Below are positions 8,225-16,834 of a stretch of DNA of 64,000 bases, in pieces. The DNA lies in the NCBI RefSeq assembly GCF_023347235.1, contig NZ_CP094467.1, forward strand, positions 248,001 to 312,000, in the 5' to 3' direction. Position numbers and translations under genes: made by a program. The number at the start of each line of letters is the position of its first letter. Position 1 is the first letter of the stretch. The notes below the pieces were generated by a model. The model was not told the DNA's origin. It searched no databases and saw only the letters and a list, made by a program, of their open reading frames with translations. The stretch comes from Faecalibacterium sp. I4-1-79. Its GTDB lineage: Bacteria; Bacillota; Clostridia; Oscillospirales; Ruminococcaceae.

Positions 8225-9304
8225 TCAATATTTCTTTTCCACAGGCACGATCCAGCCCTTGGTGTCGGGCAGCTTGCCCCACTGCATACCGGTCATGGTG
8301 TCGTACAGCTTCTGGGTGACAGGGCCGATCTTGCCGTCGCCGATGAAAGCGTGCTCGCCCTTCCAGACCAGCTCCTTGACAGGGGAGACGACAGCGGCAG
8401 TACCGGTGCCGAACACCTCTTCCAGCTTGCCTTCGCGGGCAGCAGCCATGATGTCGGCAATGGCGATCTTGCCCTCAACGACCTCGTAGCCCCAGTCCTT
8501 CAGCAGCTCAATGCAGCTGCGGCGGGTGACGCCGGGCAGCACGGTGCCCACGGTAGCAGCGGTGTAAACCTTGCCGTCGATCTTGAACATGATGTTCATG
8601 CTGCCAACTTCTTCAACGTACTTCTTCTCCACGCCGTCCAGCCACAGCACCTGTGCGTAGCCCTGCTCCTCGGCCAGCTCGCCGGCCTTGATGGAAGCAG
8701 CGTAGTTGCCGCCGCACTTGGTAAAGCCGGTCAGACCCGGGGCGGCGCGGATATACTCATCTTCCACATAGATGCGCACGGGGTTGATGCCCTCGGCGTA
8801 GTAAGCGCCGGAGGGAGCGCAGATGATGCAGAAAATATAGTGCTTGGAGGCGTGCACGCCCAGACCCACATCATTGGCAAAGATGAAGGGACGGATGTAC
8901 AGGGAAGCGCCGTCGGTGTGGGGCACCCAGTCGCGGTCCACATCCACCAGAGCCTCAACGGCCTGAATGTAGTCCTCTACCGGGATCTTGGGGATGCACA
9001 GACGGTCGGCAGAATCCTGAAAGCGCTTGGCGTTGCAGTCCGGGCGGAACAGCTGCACGGTGTCATCGGCGGTGCGGTAGGCCTTCATGCCCTCAAAGAT
9101 CTCCTGTGCGTAGTGGAACACCACGGTAGCGGGGTCCAGCTCAAAGGGGCCGTAGGGGACGATGCGGGCATCGTGCCATCCCTCACCCTCGGTGTAATCC
9201 ATGACGAACATGTGGTCGGAGAACTTTTTGCCGAAGCCGAGCTTCGTCTCATCGGTGGGCTTTGCCTTGGGCGTAGCCGTGCGGGTGATCTTGATATCCA
9301 ACAT
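8225..9304 (-). CDS. ilvE: Branched-chain amino acid aminotransferase
   Basis: 359 residues, the normal size for the long bacterial/eukaryotic BCAT type. The PLP lysine is in GFTKCGGNYAAS, followed by QVLWLDGVEKKYVEEVGSMN, the fold-type IV signature. FHYAQEIFEGMKAYR near residue 75 is the conserved substrate region. It transfers the amino group between Leu/Ile/Val and 2-oxoglutarate in the cytoplasm. It stands alone, with its own terminator; no ilv neighbours are in view. Confidence 0.95.
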   Translation of the reverse strand: MLDIKITRTATPKAKPTDETKLGFGKKFSDHMFVMDYTEGEGWHDARIVPYGPFELDPATVVFHYAQEIFEGMKAYRTADDTVQLFRPDCNAKRFQDSADRLCIPKIPVEDYIQAVEALVDVDRDWVPHTDGASLYIRPFIFANDVGLGVHASKHYIFCIICAPSGAYYAEGINPVRIYVEDEYIRAAPGLTGFTKCGGNYAASIKAGELAEEQGYAQVLWLDGVEKKYVEEVGSMNIMFKIDGKVYTAATVGTVLPGVTRRSCIELLKDWGYEVVEGKIAIADIMAAAREGKLEEVFGTGTAAVVSPVKELVWKGEHAFIGDGKIGPVTQKLYDTMTGMQWGKLPDTKGWIVPVEKKY

Positions 9305-9556
9305 AGTGAGTTTCCCTCTTTCCTTTTATGCGCGTGCGCACGATTTCCGGCGCTTTATGACACAAATGTTGGTTTCTATTATAATATTCCCAGCCGGTTT
9401 TGCAAGGAATCGCAAAATGTTTCATCTTTCCACCGGTAAAGTTGCACCAGATTGTGAGCACAATGGTGTGCAAACTGCCAAATCTATGGTACAATAGGGG
9501 CACAGAGCACTTTTGCGGAGCACAGCCCCGCTTTTCTATGGAAGGAGCATACTGCC

Positions 9557-10210
9557 ATGATCGACAGCGTTATTTTTGATATGGACGGCCTGATGTTTGA
9601 CACCGAGCGGGTCTGGGCTACCCTGTGGGAGCCTGCACTTGCCACCCTTGGGCTTTCTTATAAGGAAGGGCTGGACGTTGCCGCCCGCGGCACGGCAGGG
9701 GACACCATGCGGGCGGTGCTGCGCCGCTTCTACGGGGAAAACTGCGACACGGACGCCATCATCGAGGCGCTGCACGCACAGGCGGAAAAGGCGTTTCAGG
9801 CACCGCCGCCCAAAAAGCCCGGACTGGACGAAATTCTGACATGGCTGGACGCACAGCACATCCCCATGGCAGTGGCTTCCTCCAGCCGGATGGCGTCTAT
9901 CCGGCACCATTTGGACGGCTGGGGTCTGACCCACTATTTTAAGGTGATCGTCTCCGGCGAGCAGTTCTCAGCCTCCAAGCCCGACCCGGAAATTTTTCTG
10001 CGCGCAGCGGAAGCGCTGGGCACTGCGCCCAGCCGCACCCTTGTGCTGGAGGACAGTTACAACGGCGTGCGCGCCGGTGCCGCCGGCGGCTTTGTTACCG
10101 TGATGGTGCCGGACATGGCCCCCGCCGATGACGAGATGCGCCGCCTGTACACCGCCGAGTGCCGCGATCTGTACGAGGTGCTGGAAGGCTTGCAGAAGGG
10201 GAGATTCTGA
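9557..10210 (+). CDS. HAD family phosphatase/phosphoglucomutase-like
   Basis: 217 residues. Motif I is VIFDMDGLMFDTERV (nucleophile and acid/base aspartates near residues 8 and 10), motif II AVASSSR, motif III the lysine in KPDPEIFL, motif IV LEDSYNGVRAG. The helical cap after motif I places it with beta-phosphoglucomutase or phosphatase subfamily I. The substrate cannot be assigned. A GGAAGGAG site is 8 bases before the ATG. Confidence 0.85.
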   Translation: MIDSVIFDMDGLMFDTERVWATLWEPALATLGLSYKEGLDVAARGTAGDTMRAVLRRFYGENCDTDAIIEALHAQAEKAFQAPPPKKPGLDEILTWLDAQHIPMAVASSSRMASIRHHLDGWGLTHYFKVIVSGEQFSASKPDPEIFLRAAEALGTAPSRTLVLEDSYNGVRAGAAGGFVTVMVPDMAPADDEMRRLYTAECRDLYEVLEGLQKGRF

Positions 10211-10212
10211 GT

Positions 10213-10256
10213 GAGGGATGTTCTCTTTTGACACCAAAAGAGAACCAGAAAAGTGC
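10213..10256 (+). repeat. 44-bp inverted repeat, left arm
   Basis: The sequence from GAGGGATGTTCTC to CCAGAAAAGTGC occurs inverted at 13160-13203. It contains its own perfect hairpin (GTTCTCTTTT / AAAAGAGAAC). The two arms flank the 5'-nucleotidase gene. It begins 3 bases after the HAD stop codon. Confidence 0.85.
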
Positions 10257-10492
10257 GTGCTCCGTGGGGAAAGTTTCTGCTTGCCTTCAGCGTGCAGGGA
10301 CGCTCCGCTGGGCCAGAGGTAGGGAGGGGTGTTCCGATTCCCCCCTCCCTACCTCTGGACTCCACCCACCCCGCAACGGGTCAAGGGCTGCACGCCCTTG
10401 ACAAACCTAAAGAAGAAGTCGAAGCACAAAAAAGCTAGCGCTGCGCCAGTCGGCGCTATCGCTTTAACGCTTTTTTCGCTTCTCCATTTATA

Positions 10493-10530
10493 GCCCCTCA
10501 GTCGCTGCGCGACAGCTCCCCCCGGGGAGC
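10493..10530 (+). repeat. CCCTCAGTC-type module, inverted relative to 12971-13010
   Basis: GCCCCTCAGTCGCTGCGCGA then CAGCTCCCCCCGGGGAGC. The same sequence, inverted with few changes, is at 12971-13010, so the order of repeats is mirrored around the 5'-nucleotidase gene. Confidence 0.75.
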
Positions 10531-10533
10531 GTT

Positions 10534-10648
10534 CCCACCCGTGAAAATGCAATGCCGGAGCGTCCGCAGACGCTCCGGCATTGCTCTATTAAAAATAATT
10601 TTTCCGCTGAATATGCGTAAAGCGAACGCGGAGCGCATTCAAATCGTC
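10534..10648 (-). repeat. Family-I intergenic repeat, copy 6
   Basis: Inverted copy. Hairpin 10549-10584, stem GCAATGCCGGAGCGTC with CGCA loop, followed by TTTTTCCGCTGAATATGCG and GCGGAGCGCATTCAAATCGT. It lies just after the end of the 5'-nucleotidase gene, which converges with the HAD gene. Confidence 0.85.
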
Positions 10649-10652
10649 GGGT

Positions 10653-12608
10653 TTAGCCCTGCGTTTTTCTTTTGCGGCGGAGCTTGCGCACCAGCTTACG
10701 GAGCAGCAGCACAAGGCACACCACCAGCAGAATTACGGTGAGGATCAGACCGAGAAGGATAAAGGCAAAGCGGTTGGGCTTTTTCAGCAGCGCGGAAAGG
10801 CTGCGGCTGTCCTCCACCTTTTTGCGGTCGTGCAGGGTGCTGTAATAGTCCGGCACGTTGCCGATGCCGTCGCCGTCGGTGTCCTCGAACGAGGTCATGT
10901 ACCGCGCAATGGCGTCCCAGCCTTTCAGCTCTTTGCCGTTTTCGGTCAGGATCACATCCTCAAAATCTTCGATGGGAGTGCCGTCGGCGTATTTCGGCAC
11001 GATGGACAAAATGCCGTAGGACATATCGGTCACGGCGCTCAGCATCTGCCCGCTGTAAAGGTCTGCCACAATGCGGTACAGCTTGTCGTCCTGCAGCTCT
11101 ACGCGCTGCCCGTCCTTGACCAGATAAACATCTGTCACCTTGTTCAGCAGCAGCCGGTGGGGGTTATAGGTAAAATTCAGGCCGCTGCAATATAGCCGCG
11201 CGGTGGTCATGAAATCCGACACGGAAGCGTCGATCTCGGCGGCGGTGCGCAGTTCCTTGCCGGTGAGGTAGACCTCAATGAGGGGATAGCCCGGCACACC
11301 GTCTGCGCCGATGCCCAGCGAGAAGGAGTTGAACACCTGCTCCACCGTGATATCGCCCCGGGCGTAGGTATCGCGCACGGTGCCGCTGGGCACTACCGCC
11401 AAGTCGACCGGAACGCCGTCATAGTCGGCGGCGTTCTCCACCGCGTACACATAGGCGTCCGCGATGATATCACCCAGATTGTGCTCGGTGTGCACCTTGC
11501 CCAGATCTTTCAGGTTAGAAAAAACAACGTCGTTTTCTGCCAGAACCTGATCCTTAGTGTAGCCGAACTGCGCCAGATAATCCGCGTCCACGGTGTCCAT
11601 AAAGCGGTCGATGACCTCTTGCGTGTCGGCATCGGCAGGGATGTCGGCAGTAATGGGAATCAGCTGGTAATCAGTCACCTGCCAGCGGCCATCCGCTTTC
11701 TGTGCCATGGAAAGGCTGCCCAGATTTTTGCCGTACTCGCCGCAGGACACCACATAGGTGTCCCCGTGGCGGATGGGCTCCCGGATGCGGCTGTGGGTGT
11801 GGCCGCTGAGGATAAGGTCGAGCTCAGGCACACCTTTAGCCAGCAGCTCGTCCTCAGACTTTTTGGGATTGTCCCATGTGCCGCTGTGGGAAACGCAGAC
11901 GATCATATCCGCATTTTCGTTTTCCTTGATCTCTGCCACGGTGGCTTTGACCGCTTGTATCGGGTCTTTGAATTTCAGTTCACAGGTGGGCGCGCAGGAG
12001 AGCGCATCCTTGCCGAAAACGCCCACCACAGCAATGCGCACATTGCCCTTCTGCACCACGGTGTAGTCCTGCACGCCGTAGGCGGCAAAGGCGTCCCGGA
12101 GCTCTTGTTGTCCCTCGGTGAGGCCGGCGGCTTCCATGGCGTCCCAGTCCACATTGCAGACCACGATGTCCGGGACGGCATCGCCGGAGGTGCGGGCGCT
12201 GGTAAGCATATTGGCAAGCCCCTTGGAGCGGTAGTCGAACTCGTGGTTGCCAAAGGTGGTCACATCGTAGCCCATGTAGCCCAGCATCCGCAGCTCTGCG
12301 GCCTGTGTTTCAAACACGGTCTGGATCAGGGTGCCCATGGAAAAGTCACCGCCGTCGATCACAAGGGTGTCCGGGTCTTTGGCGCGCTGCGCCTTGATGA
12401 GGGTGTTGGCGCGGGCAAAGCCGCCAATCTCTGCTTCCTCGTCCTCCACCACGGTGGTGAAGGTGTTCAGGTGGGAGTGGGTGTCGTGGCTGAACAGGAT
12501 GTCCAGCGTTTTGCCCGTCTCCGGTGCCTGCCCATAGGCGGCGGGAATGCCCAGCAGCACTGAAAACAGCAGCAGCACGGCCACCGTCATGGCAAAAAGT
12601 TTTTTCAT
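10653..12608 (-). CDS. Surface bifunctional metallophosphatase/5'-nucleotidase
   Basis: 651 residues. A Sec signal peptide (MKKLFAMTVAVLLLFSVLLG) is followed by the calcineurin-like domain: ILFSHDTHSHL, IDGGDFSMGT, TFGNHEFDY, VCVSHSGTW and LSGHTHSR give the two-metal site. The second half (from about residue 370) is the 5'-nucleotidase C-terminal substrate domain. DTDGDGIGNVPDYYS near residue 580 resembles a calcium-binding loop. A C-terminal membrane helix (FAFILLGLILTVILLVVCLV) with a basic tail anchors it, rather than an LPXTG signal. It probably salvages extracellular nucleotides. Confidence 0.9.
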   Translation of the reverse strand: MKKLFAMTVAVLLLFSVLLGIPAAYGQAPETGKTLDILFSHDTHSHLNTFTTVVEDEEAEIGGFARANTLIKAQRAKDPDTLVIDGGDFSMGTLIQTVFETQAAELRMLGYMGYDVTTFGNHEFDYRSKGLANMLTSARTSGDAVPDIVVCNVDWDAMEAAGLTEGQQELRDAFAAYGVQDYTVVQKGNVRIAVVGVFGKDALSCAPTCELKFKDPIQAVKATVAEIKENENADMIVCVSHSGTWDNPKKSEDELLAKGVPELDLILSGHTHSRIREPIRHGDTYVVSCGEYGKNLGSLSMAQKADGRWQVTDYQLIPITADIPADADTQEVIDRFMDTVDADYLAQFGYTKDQVLAENDVVFSNLKDLGKVHTEHNLGDIIADAYVYAVENAADYDGVPVDLAVVPSGTVRDTYARGDITVEQVFNSFSLGIGADGVPGYPLIEVYLTGKELRTAAEIDASVSDFMTTARLYCSGLNFTYNPHRLLLNKVTDVYLVKDGQRVELQDDKLYRIVADLYSGQMLSAVTDMSYGILSIVPKYADGTPIEDFEDVILTENGKELKGWDAIARYMTSFEDTDGDGIGNVPDYYSTLHDRKKVEDSRSLSALLKKPNRFAFILLGLILTVILLVVCLVLLLRKLVRKLRRKRKTQG

Positions 12609-12814
12609 GGCGTGTTCTCCTTTGTTGCGTCCTTATTTTTTCGGCTCAGCCGAATTTTTACAGCATCGGAAAAGTAATACCGCTCTATAAAAATCAACCA
12701 TCTGCACGCTATTTTAGCATAAATGTACAAAATAAACAAGACGGCAGTTGCCTTTTTGCACCGATAGGCAACGCTTTTAGAAAATCAGACTTGTTTTAGC
12801 TCTGTGGGGACGAA

Positions 12815-13010
12815 CCCTCTCAGTCACGCCTGACGGCGTGCCAGCTCCCCCGAAGGGGGAGCTTAACTCCCTCAGTCAAAACCTGACGGTTTTGACAGCT
12901 CCCTCTGGGAGGGAGCCTTTGGCATGGCGGGAAAATTCCCGGCTAAACCGCAAAGCTTGCGGGCGGGCGTGCTCCCCCTCGGGGGAGCTGGCGCGCAGCG
13001 ACTGAGGGGC
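12815..13010. repeat. Three CCCTCAGTC/GGGAGC repeat modules
   Basis: Two modules in one direction (near 12817-12862 and 12868-12921) and one inverted (12971-13010). Each pairs CYCTCAGTC, a variable small hairpin (e.g. CGCCTGACGGCG, AAAACCTGACGGTTTT), then a G/C hairpin such as AGCTCCCCCGAAGGGGGAGC. The variable hairpins remain paired although the sequences differ. Confidence 0.7.
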
Positions 13011-13159
13011 TTCAAATCGGCGGAGCCGGAAAAAACGGTTAAAAGATCTTCACGCCGAACAGGCGTGAATCTTCAGTTTTTTCCGGTGTAGCCCACTTCT
13101 TTGGGGTTAAAAGGGGCGAGAAGCCCCTTTTTCGTGGCTCCAGCGCGTCGAAATCGCTG

Positions 13160-13203
13160 GCACTTTTCTGGTTCTCTTTTGGTGTCAAAAGAGAACATCC
13201 CTC
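13160..13203 (-). repeat. 44-bp inverted repeat, right arm
   Basis: Reverse complement of 10213-10256 over the whole 44 bases as read by eye. With the CCCTCAGTC modules it forms a mirrored pair around the 5'-nucleotidase gene. Confidence 0.85.
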
Positions 13204-13231
13204 GGCAAGCAGAACCTTTCCCGCAAAAACA

Positions 13232-13263
13232 AAACCAGCCAAGCCCGCAGGCTTGGCTGGTTT
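13232..13263 (-). terminator. Terminator after ROK kinase gene
   Basis: Perfect 14-bp stem AAACCAGCCAAGCC / GGCTTGGCTGGTTT, 22 bases beyond the ROK stop, with A-rich plus-strand sequence giving a U run on the minus transcript. Confidence 0.75.
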
Positions 13264-13285
13264 GAAAGCTATCGGTATTCCCTAA

Positions 13286-14236
13286 TCAGGCACCCACGAT
13301 CAGGCGCACGGCACCGTAGATGCCGGCGTCGTTGCCAAGGCTGGCGGCCTTGATGGGGGTCTCCTTGCAGGACTGGAAGGCGTACTCCTTGTAGTGGCGC
13401 ACCAGCGGGTTGAACAGAACCTCCCCGGCGCGGGCCACGCCGCCGCCGATCATGAACATTTCGGGGTCGGTGGTGGCGGCAATGTTTGCCAGTGCCATGC
13501 CCAGCGTGGAGGCCATCTCGTCCACCTCGCGGGCAGCCAGTGCGTCCCCGGCGCGGGCGGCGTCGAACACGTCCTTGGCTTCAAAGTCCTTGCCGCGCAG
13601 GGTGCAGGCGGTGTCCGGGTTTGCGTCCAGCAGCTTCTTCATGCAGCGCACAACGCCGGTGGCGCTGGAATACTGCTCCAGACAGCCGCGCTTGCCGCAG
13701 CCGCAGACGGCGGTCTCGTGGGGGTTGACGGTGATGTGGCCGATCTCGCCGCCGGCACCGTGAGCGCCGTCGATGACCTTGCCGTTCACGATGACGCCGC
13801 CGCCTACGCCGGTGCCCAGCGTGACCATGACGGCGCTGCGGCAGCCCTGTGCCGCGCCCATCCAGATCTCGCCCAGCGCAGCCACGTTGGCGTCGTTGCC
13901 CACCAGCACCCGGATGCCGCCCAGCAGTTCGCTGAGCTCAATGGACACGTTGCGGTTGCCCCAGCCGCCAAGGTTTGCACACACGATGGGCACGATGCTG
14001 GAATCCAGCACCGGGCCGGGCACGCCCAGACCGACACCCTCGACCTCGTCTGCGGACAGACCCTTTTCCTGCATCTTCTGCTGCACGGCAGCAGCCAGAT
14101 TTTCCAGAATGTGAGCACCATTATTGGAAGTATCGGTGCTTACCTCCCACTTTTCCAGCAGCTTGCCGCTGGTGGTGAACAGGCCGACCTTGGCAGTAGT
14201 GCCGCCCAGATCGATGCCAAATGCGTATTCCTTCAT
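13286..14236 (-). CDS. ROK family sugar kinase (glucokinase-like)
   Basis: 316 residues from the ATG at 14236, chosen because AAGGGG lies just upstream and the protein then starts MKEYAFGIDLGGT like other family members. The phosphate-binding loop is GIDLGGTTAKVGLF. VTLGTGVGGGVIVNG and the zinc motif CGCGKRGCLEQY place it in the ROK family of glucokinases. There is no N-terminal DNA-binding domain, so it is an enzyme and not a ROK repressor. It probably phosphorylates glucose or an aminosugar in the cytoplasm. Confidence 0.88.
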   Translation of the reverse strand: MKEYAFGIDLGGTTAKVGLFTTSGKLLEKWEVSTDTSNNGAHILENLAAAVQQKMQEKGLSADEVEGVGLGVPGPVLDSSIVPIVCANLGGWGNRNVSIELSELLGGIRVLVGNDANVAALGEIWMGAAQGCRSAVMVTLGTGVGGGVIVNGKVIDGAHGAGGEIGHITVNPHETAVCGCGKRGCLEQYSSATGVVRCMKKLLDANPDTACTLRGKDFEAKDVFDAARAGDALAAREVDEMASTLGMALANIAATTDPEMFMIGGGVARAGEVLFNPLVRHYKEYAFQSCKETPIKAASLGNDAGIYGAVRLIVGA

Positions 14237-14386
14237 GTCATTTACCCCTTTGATGCGGATGCGCCGCATTTTTTATCAGTATTTTATAGTATACCATATT
14301 TTTCCGCAAAAGAGCAGTGCTGCGGCGGCATTTCGTGCAATCGGACTGAAATCCATGTAAAATTTTGGGCAGTTCCACAAGTAGAT

Positions 14387-15271
14387 TCAGCGCACGGTGT
14401 TGGTCAGCGTGCCAATTCCCTCGATCTCGCACTGCACGGTGTCGCCCGGGTGCAAAAACTGCGGCGGGTCCATGCCCATGCCCACCCCGGCAGGGGTGCC
14501 GGTGGCAATGATGGTACCGGCTTTCAGGGTCATGCCCTGCGAAAGCTCGTGGATGACGTGGTCGATATCAAAAATTTGCAGCTTGGTGTTGGAATCCTGC
14601 CGCAGTTCGCCGTTCACCCGGCTGCGGATGGGCAGCGCGGGCGGGTAGGTGTCGAATTCGTCGGCGGTGACGATGCAGGGCCCCATGGGGGTAAAGCCGT
14701 CCAGACTTTTGCCGAAATACCACTGCTTGTGGGCGGTCTGTACGTCCCGGGCGGAGACATCGTTCAGGATGGTGTAGCCGAACACATAGTCTTTGGTCTG
14801 CCCGGCGGGCACATCCTTGGCATCCTTGCCCAGCACCACAGCCAGCTCACACTCGTAGTCCAGCTTCTGCACAAGGTCGGTGTGCGCCTCGATGAAGCCG
14901 CCGTCCGGTACCGCGCGGCTGACCCGCTTGGAGAAGTAGATGGCGTCCTGATGCTGGGTGGAAAAGGCATCCGCAGAGTACTTTTCGGCTTCGTCCGAGT
15001 GCGCCATGTAGTTGATGCCCAGACAGACCACGTCCTGCGCGGGGCAGGGGATGGGGCTTTGCAGGGTGACGGCTTCCACCGGCAGCGCGGGGATGCCGCT
15101 GATGGCCAGCTGCAAGCCGAACCGCACCTGCGGGGTGAGGAAGGGGATGGCGTCGGACAGGGTCTCGTAGGAAAGCCCCAGCCAGCTCAGCGGCCAGACC
15201 TGTGTGCCGTCCTGCGAGAGGATGGCGGGGTCCTCCACACCGTCCGGCAGGCGGCAGGTGACAAAACGCAT
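14387..15271 (-). CDS. Fumarylacetoacetate hydrolase family protein
   Basis: 294 residues. DVVCLGINYMAHSDEAEK, the metal-ligand segment YECELAVVLGKDA, and FGYTILNDVSARDVQ are the FAH signatures. The C-terminal GTPAGVGMGMDPPQFLHPGD is typical. Members act as acylpyruvases, oxaloacetate decarboxylases or hydratases in acid catabolism. It follows a DJ-1/PfpI gene by 15 bases, so the two are likely cotranscribed; a shared role in removing reactive carbonyl compounds is possible. Confidence 0.88.
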   Translation of the reverse strand: MRFVTCRLPDGVEDPAILSQDGTQVWPLSWLGLSYETLSDAIPFLTPQVRFGLQLAISGIPALPVEAVTLQSPIPCPAQDVVCLGINYMAHSDEAEKYSADAFSTQHQDAIYFSKRVSRAVPDGGFIEAHTDLVQKLDYECELAVVLGKDAKDVPAGQTKDYVFGYTILNDVSARDVQTAHKQWYFGKSLDGFTPMGPCIVTADEFDTYPPALPIRSRVNGELRQDSNTKLQIFDIDHVIHELSQGMTLKAGTIIATGTPAGVGMGMDPPQFLHPGDTVQCEIEGIGTLTNTVR

Positions 15272-15286
15272 ACAGTCCCCCTCCCC

Positions 15287-15838
15287 TCAGTGCCGGTAGG
15301 CGATGGCGCTGCGGATGCGGTCGGCTTCGGCGTCTCCCGCCAACTGGCGCACCAGCTCCAGCGCAAAGGGGATAGCGCCGCCCAGACCGTAGCTGGTGGT
15401 GATGTTGCCATCCACGACCACCTCGGTGTCCAGCACATGGGCGCCGGCCAGCTTGTCCTGAAATGCAGCGTGGGCGGTGGCGTTTTTGCCCTCCAGCAGA
15501 CCCAGTGCTGCCAGCACGCTGGGCGCAGCGCAGATGGCGGCTACCTTTTTGCCTGCCTTTGCAAAGGCGGCGCAAGTGTCGGTCACCGTTTTGTTGGCGG
15601 CAAGGTTCGGCGTGCCGGGAATGCCGCCGGGCAGCACCACCAGATCTACGTCGGAATAATCGACCTCCTCTGCCAGCGCATCGGCGGTGATATGCACCTT
15701 ATGGCTGCTCAAAATCTCCCGGCTGCCGGAAGCACTGGCCACCAGCACCTCCACTTTGGCGCGGCGGAGCAGATCCACCACCAGCAGTGCCTCGCACTCC
15801 TCGGTGCCCTCCGCAAAAAATACAACAGCTTTTGCCAT
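15287..15838 (-). CDS. DJ-1/PfpI family protein
   Basis: 183 residues from the ATG at 15838, which has AGGAGG upstream; the longer open frame lacks a ribosome site and runs through a hairpin. The nucleophile-elbow cysteine is in AAICAAPSVLAALGLL, after KKVA. VFFAEGTEECEALLVVDLL is the standard start with the conserved glutamate. Members include deglycases and redox chaperones. The gene is in an apparent operon with the FAH protein. Confidence 0.88.
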   Translation of the reverse strand: MAKAVVFFAEGTEECEALLVVDLLRRAKVEVLVASASGSREILSSHKVHITADALAEEVDYSDVDLVVLPGGIPGTPNLAANKTVTDTCAAFAKAGKKVAAICAAPSVLAALGLLEGKNATAHAAFQDKLAGAHVLDTEVVVDGNITTSYGLGGAIPFALELVRQLAGDAEADRIRSAIAYRH

Positions 15839-15870
15839 AAGAAAAACCTCCTGTTCAAATATCAAAAAGA

Positions 15871-15923
15871 AAAGCCGCGTGCCGCAGCTTTGGGCAAAGC
15901 CCTTTTGGCGGTACGCGGCCTTT
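15871..15923 (-). terminator. Hairpin after yerC-like gene
   Basis: Imperfect stem between AAGCCGCGTGCCGC and GGCGGTACGCGGCCTT, just after the TrpR-like gene and before the DJ-1 ribosome site. It probably separates the two transcription units. Confidence 0.5.
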
Positions 15924-15926
15924 GTA

Positions 15927-16220
15927 TCAGTCAGCGGCCTTTTTTTCAGCTTCCAGCAGCGCACGCAGCACACTGTCGTCCGCGCTCAGCACCCGGCTGA
16001 CCCGGCTGATGATGGCGCTGGACGCACCGGTCTTGTCCATGATCTCGGTGTAGATGCACTTGTCGGCCAGCAGCTCGGCAATATTGTAGCGCTGCTCCAT
16101 TGCGCTGAGCTCCGAATAGCTGCACACGTCCTGCAGAAAACGATAGCATTCCTCCGGGGTCTTGAGCTGCAGAAAAGCCCGGTACAGGCCGGAGTTGCCG
16201 GTGGGATGATCTTTCGCCAT
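15927..16220 (-). CDS. YerC/YecD family TrpR-related regulator
   Basis: 97 residues, helical, with the TrpR-like helix-turn-helix near residues 47-75 (IAELLADKCIYTEIMDKTG then SSAIISRVSRVL). The family occurs widely in Firmicutes and is thought to bind DNA; its ligand is not known. A short dyad (ACTACA / TGTAGT at 16270-16285) lies 50 bases upstream and may be an autoregulatory site. It is followed by a hairpin and then the DJ-1 gene. Confidence 0.85.
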   Translation of the reverse strand: MAKDHPTGNSGLYRAFLQLKTPEECYRFLQDVCSYSELSAMEQRYNIAELLADKCIYTEIMDKTGASSAIISRVSRVLSADDSVLRALLEAEKKAAD

Positions 16221-16331
16221 GATAGTCTCCTTTTTTGCACAGAATGCCCGCAGACAGCGGCTTTATTACACTACATCAGTGTAGTACAAACGCGGATAAA
16301 TTTCAATGGCTATTTTGTGATTTTTCGGAAA

Positions 16332-16826
16332 TCAGCTCAGGGTATGCTCATACACCAGCTCGTTGCGGGGCACGGTGCCGGTCTCCTGCTCGGCGGGGCG
16401 CAGCTCGCGGTAGCGCAGTGCCTTGAAGAACTGCTGCACCGGCAGTGCCTTGGCGTGGATGGTGCACCACACCCGGCCTTTGCCCTCGCCCTTGGCCAGC
16501 CGCTCACAGGTCTGCACGATATCCCTGCCGATGGCCTTGCCGCGGTACTCCGGCTTGAGGTACAGGTGCATCAGGTGCAGGGCGGTGTTCTCCATCTTCC
16601 ACGCAAAGTAGCCGATGAGCTTGCCCCCCAGAAACACCAGAAAATAGTTCACATCGTTGTCGATGTCCGCTTCAATGGCGTCGGCGCTTTGCAGCTCCTC
16701 CACAAGGGTGTCCAGCTGCTTTGCGGGGTAGTAGCGCTTGTAGACCTCGTGCCACAGCTCGCTGGCAAGGTCGGCGGTGTTGTGGATGTATTTGGCCTTT
16801 GCGACCAGCTTGTAATCAGGCTTCAT
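16332..16826 (-). CDS. GNAT family N-acetyltransferase
   Basis: 164 residues. The acetyl-CoA pyrophosphate loop is in LYLKPEYRGKAIGRDIVQTC, preceded by the beta-strand NYFLVFLGGKLIGYFAWK. The C-terminal region (FFKALRYRELRPAEQETGTV) fits the fold. The substrate is unknown. The start is 8 bases after the nitroreductase stop, so both genes form one unit. Confidence 0.85.
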   Translation of the reverse strand: MKPDYKLVAKAKYIHNTADLASELWHEVYKRYYPAKQLDTLVEELQSADAIEADIDNDVNYFLVFLGGKLIGYFAWKMENTALHLMHLYLKPEYRGKAIGRDIVQTCERLAKGEGKGRVWCTIHAKALPVQQFFKALRYRELRPAEQETGTVPRNELVYEHTLS

Positions 16827-16834
16827 AAAACTCC

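Larger units (their letters stand above)
10257..10652. other. Repeat-rich intergenic region
   Basis: No gene seen. It holds a palindromic stretch (GGTAGGGAGGGG ... CCCCTCCCTACC, near 10317-10355), the second inverted-repeat arm at 10493-10530 and family-I copy 6 at 10534-10648. CAAGGGCTGCACGCCCTTG (10382-10400) is another hairpin. Confidence 0.6.
12609..13285. other. Repeat-rich intergenic region
   Basis: 677 bases without a gene. It holds CCCTCAGTC-type repeat modules (12815-13010), A/T-rich upstream sequence of the 5'-nucleotidase gene, the 44-bp inverted repeat arm (13160-13203), a short hairpin AAAAGGGGCGAGAAGCCCCTTTTT (described as stem AAAAGGGGC near 13107-13130) and the ROK terminator. 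Confidence 0.6.

Noticed and set aside
13394-16000. Very long open frame (868 codons) on the plus strand
   Set aside because: It runs antisense to four well-supported genes (ROK, FAH, DJ-1, YerC) and across their gaps; the composition is the mirror of high-GC codon use, with no ribosome site.
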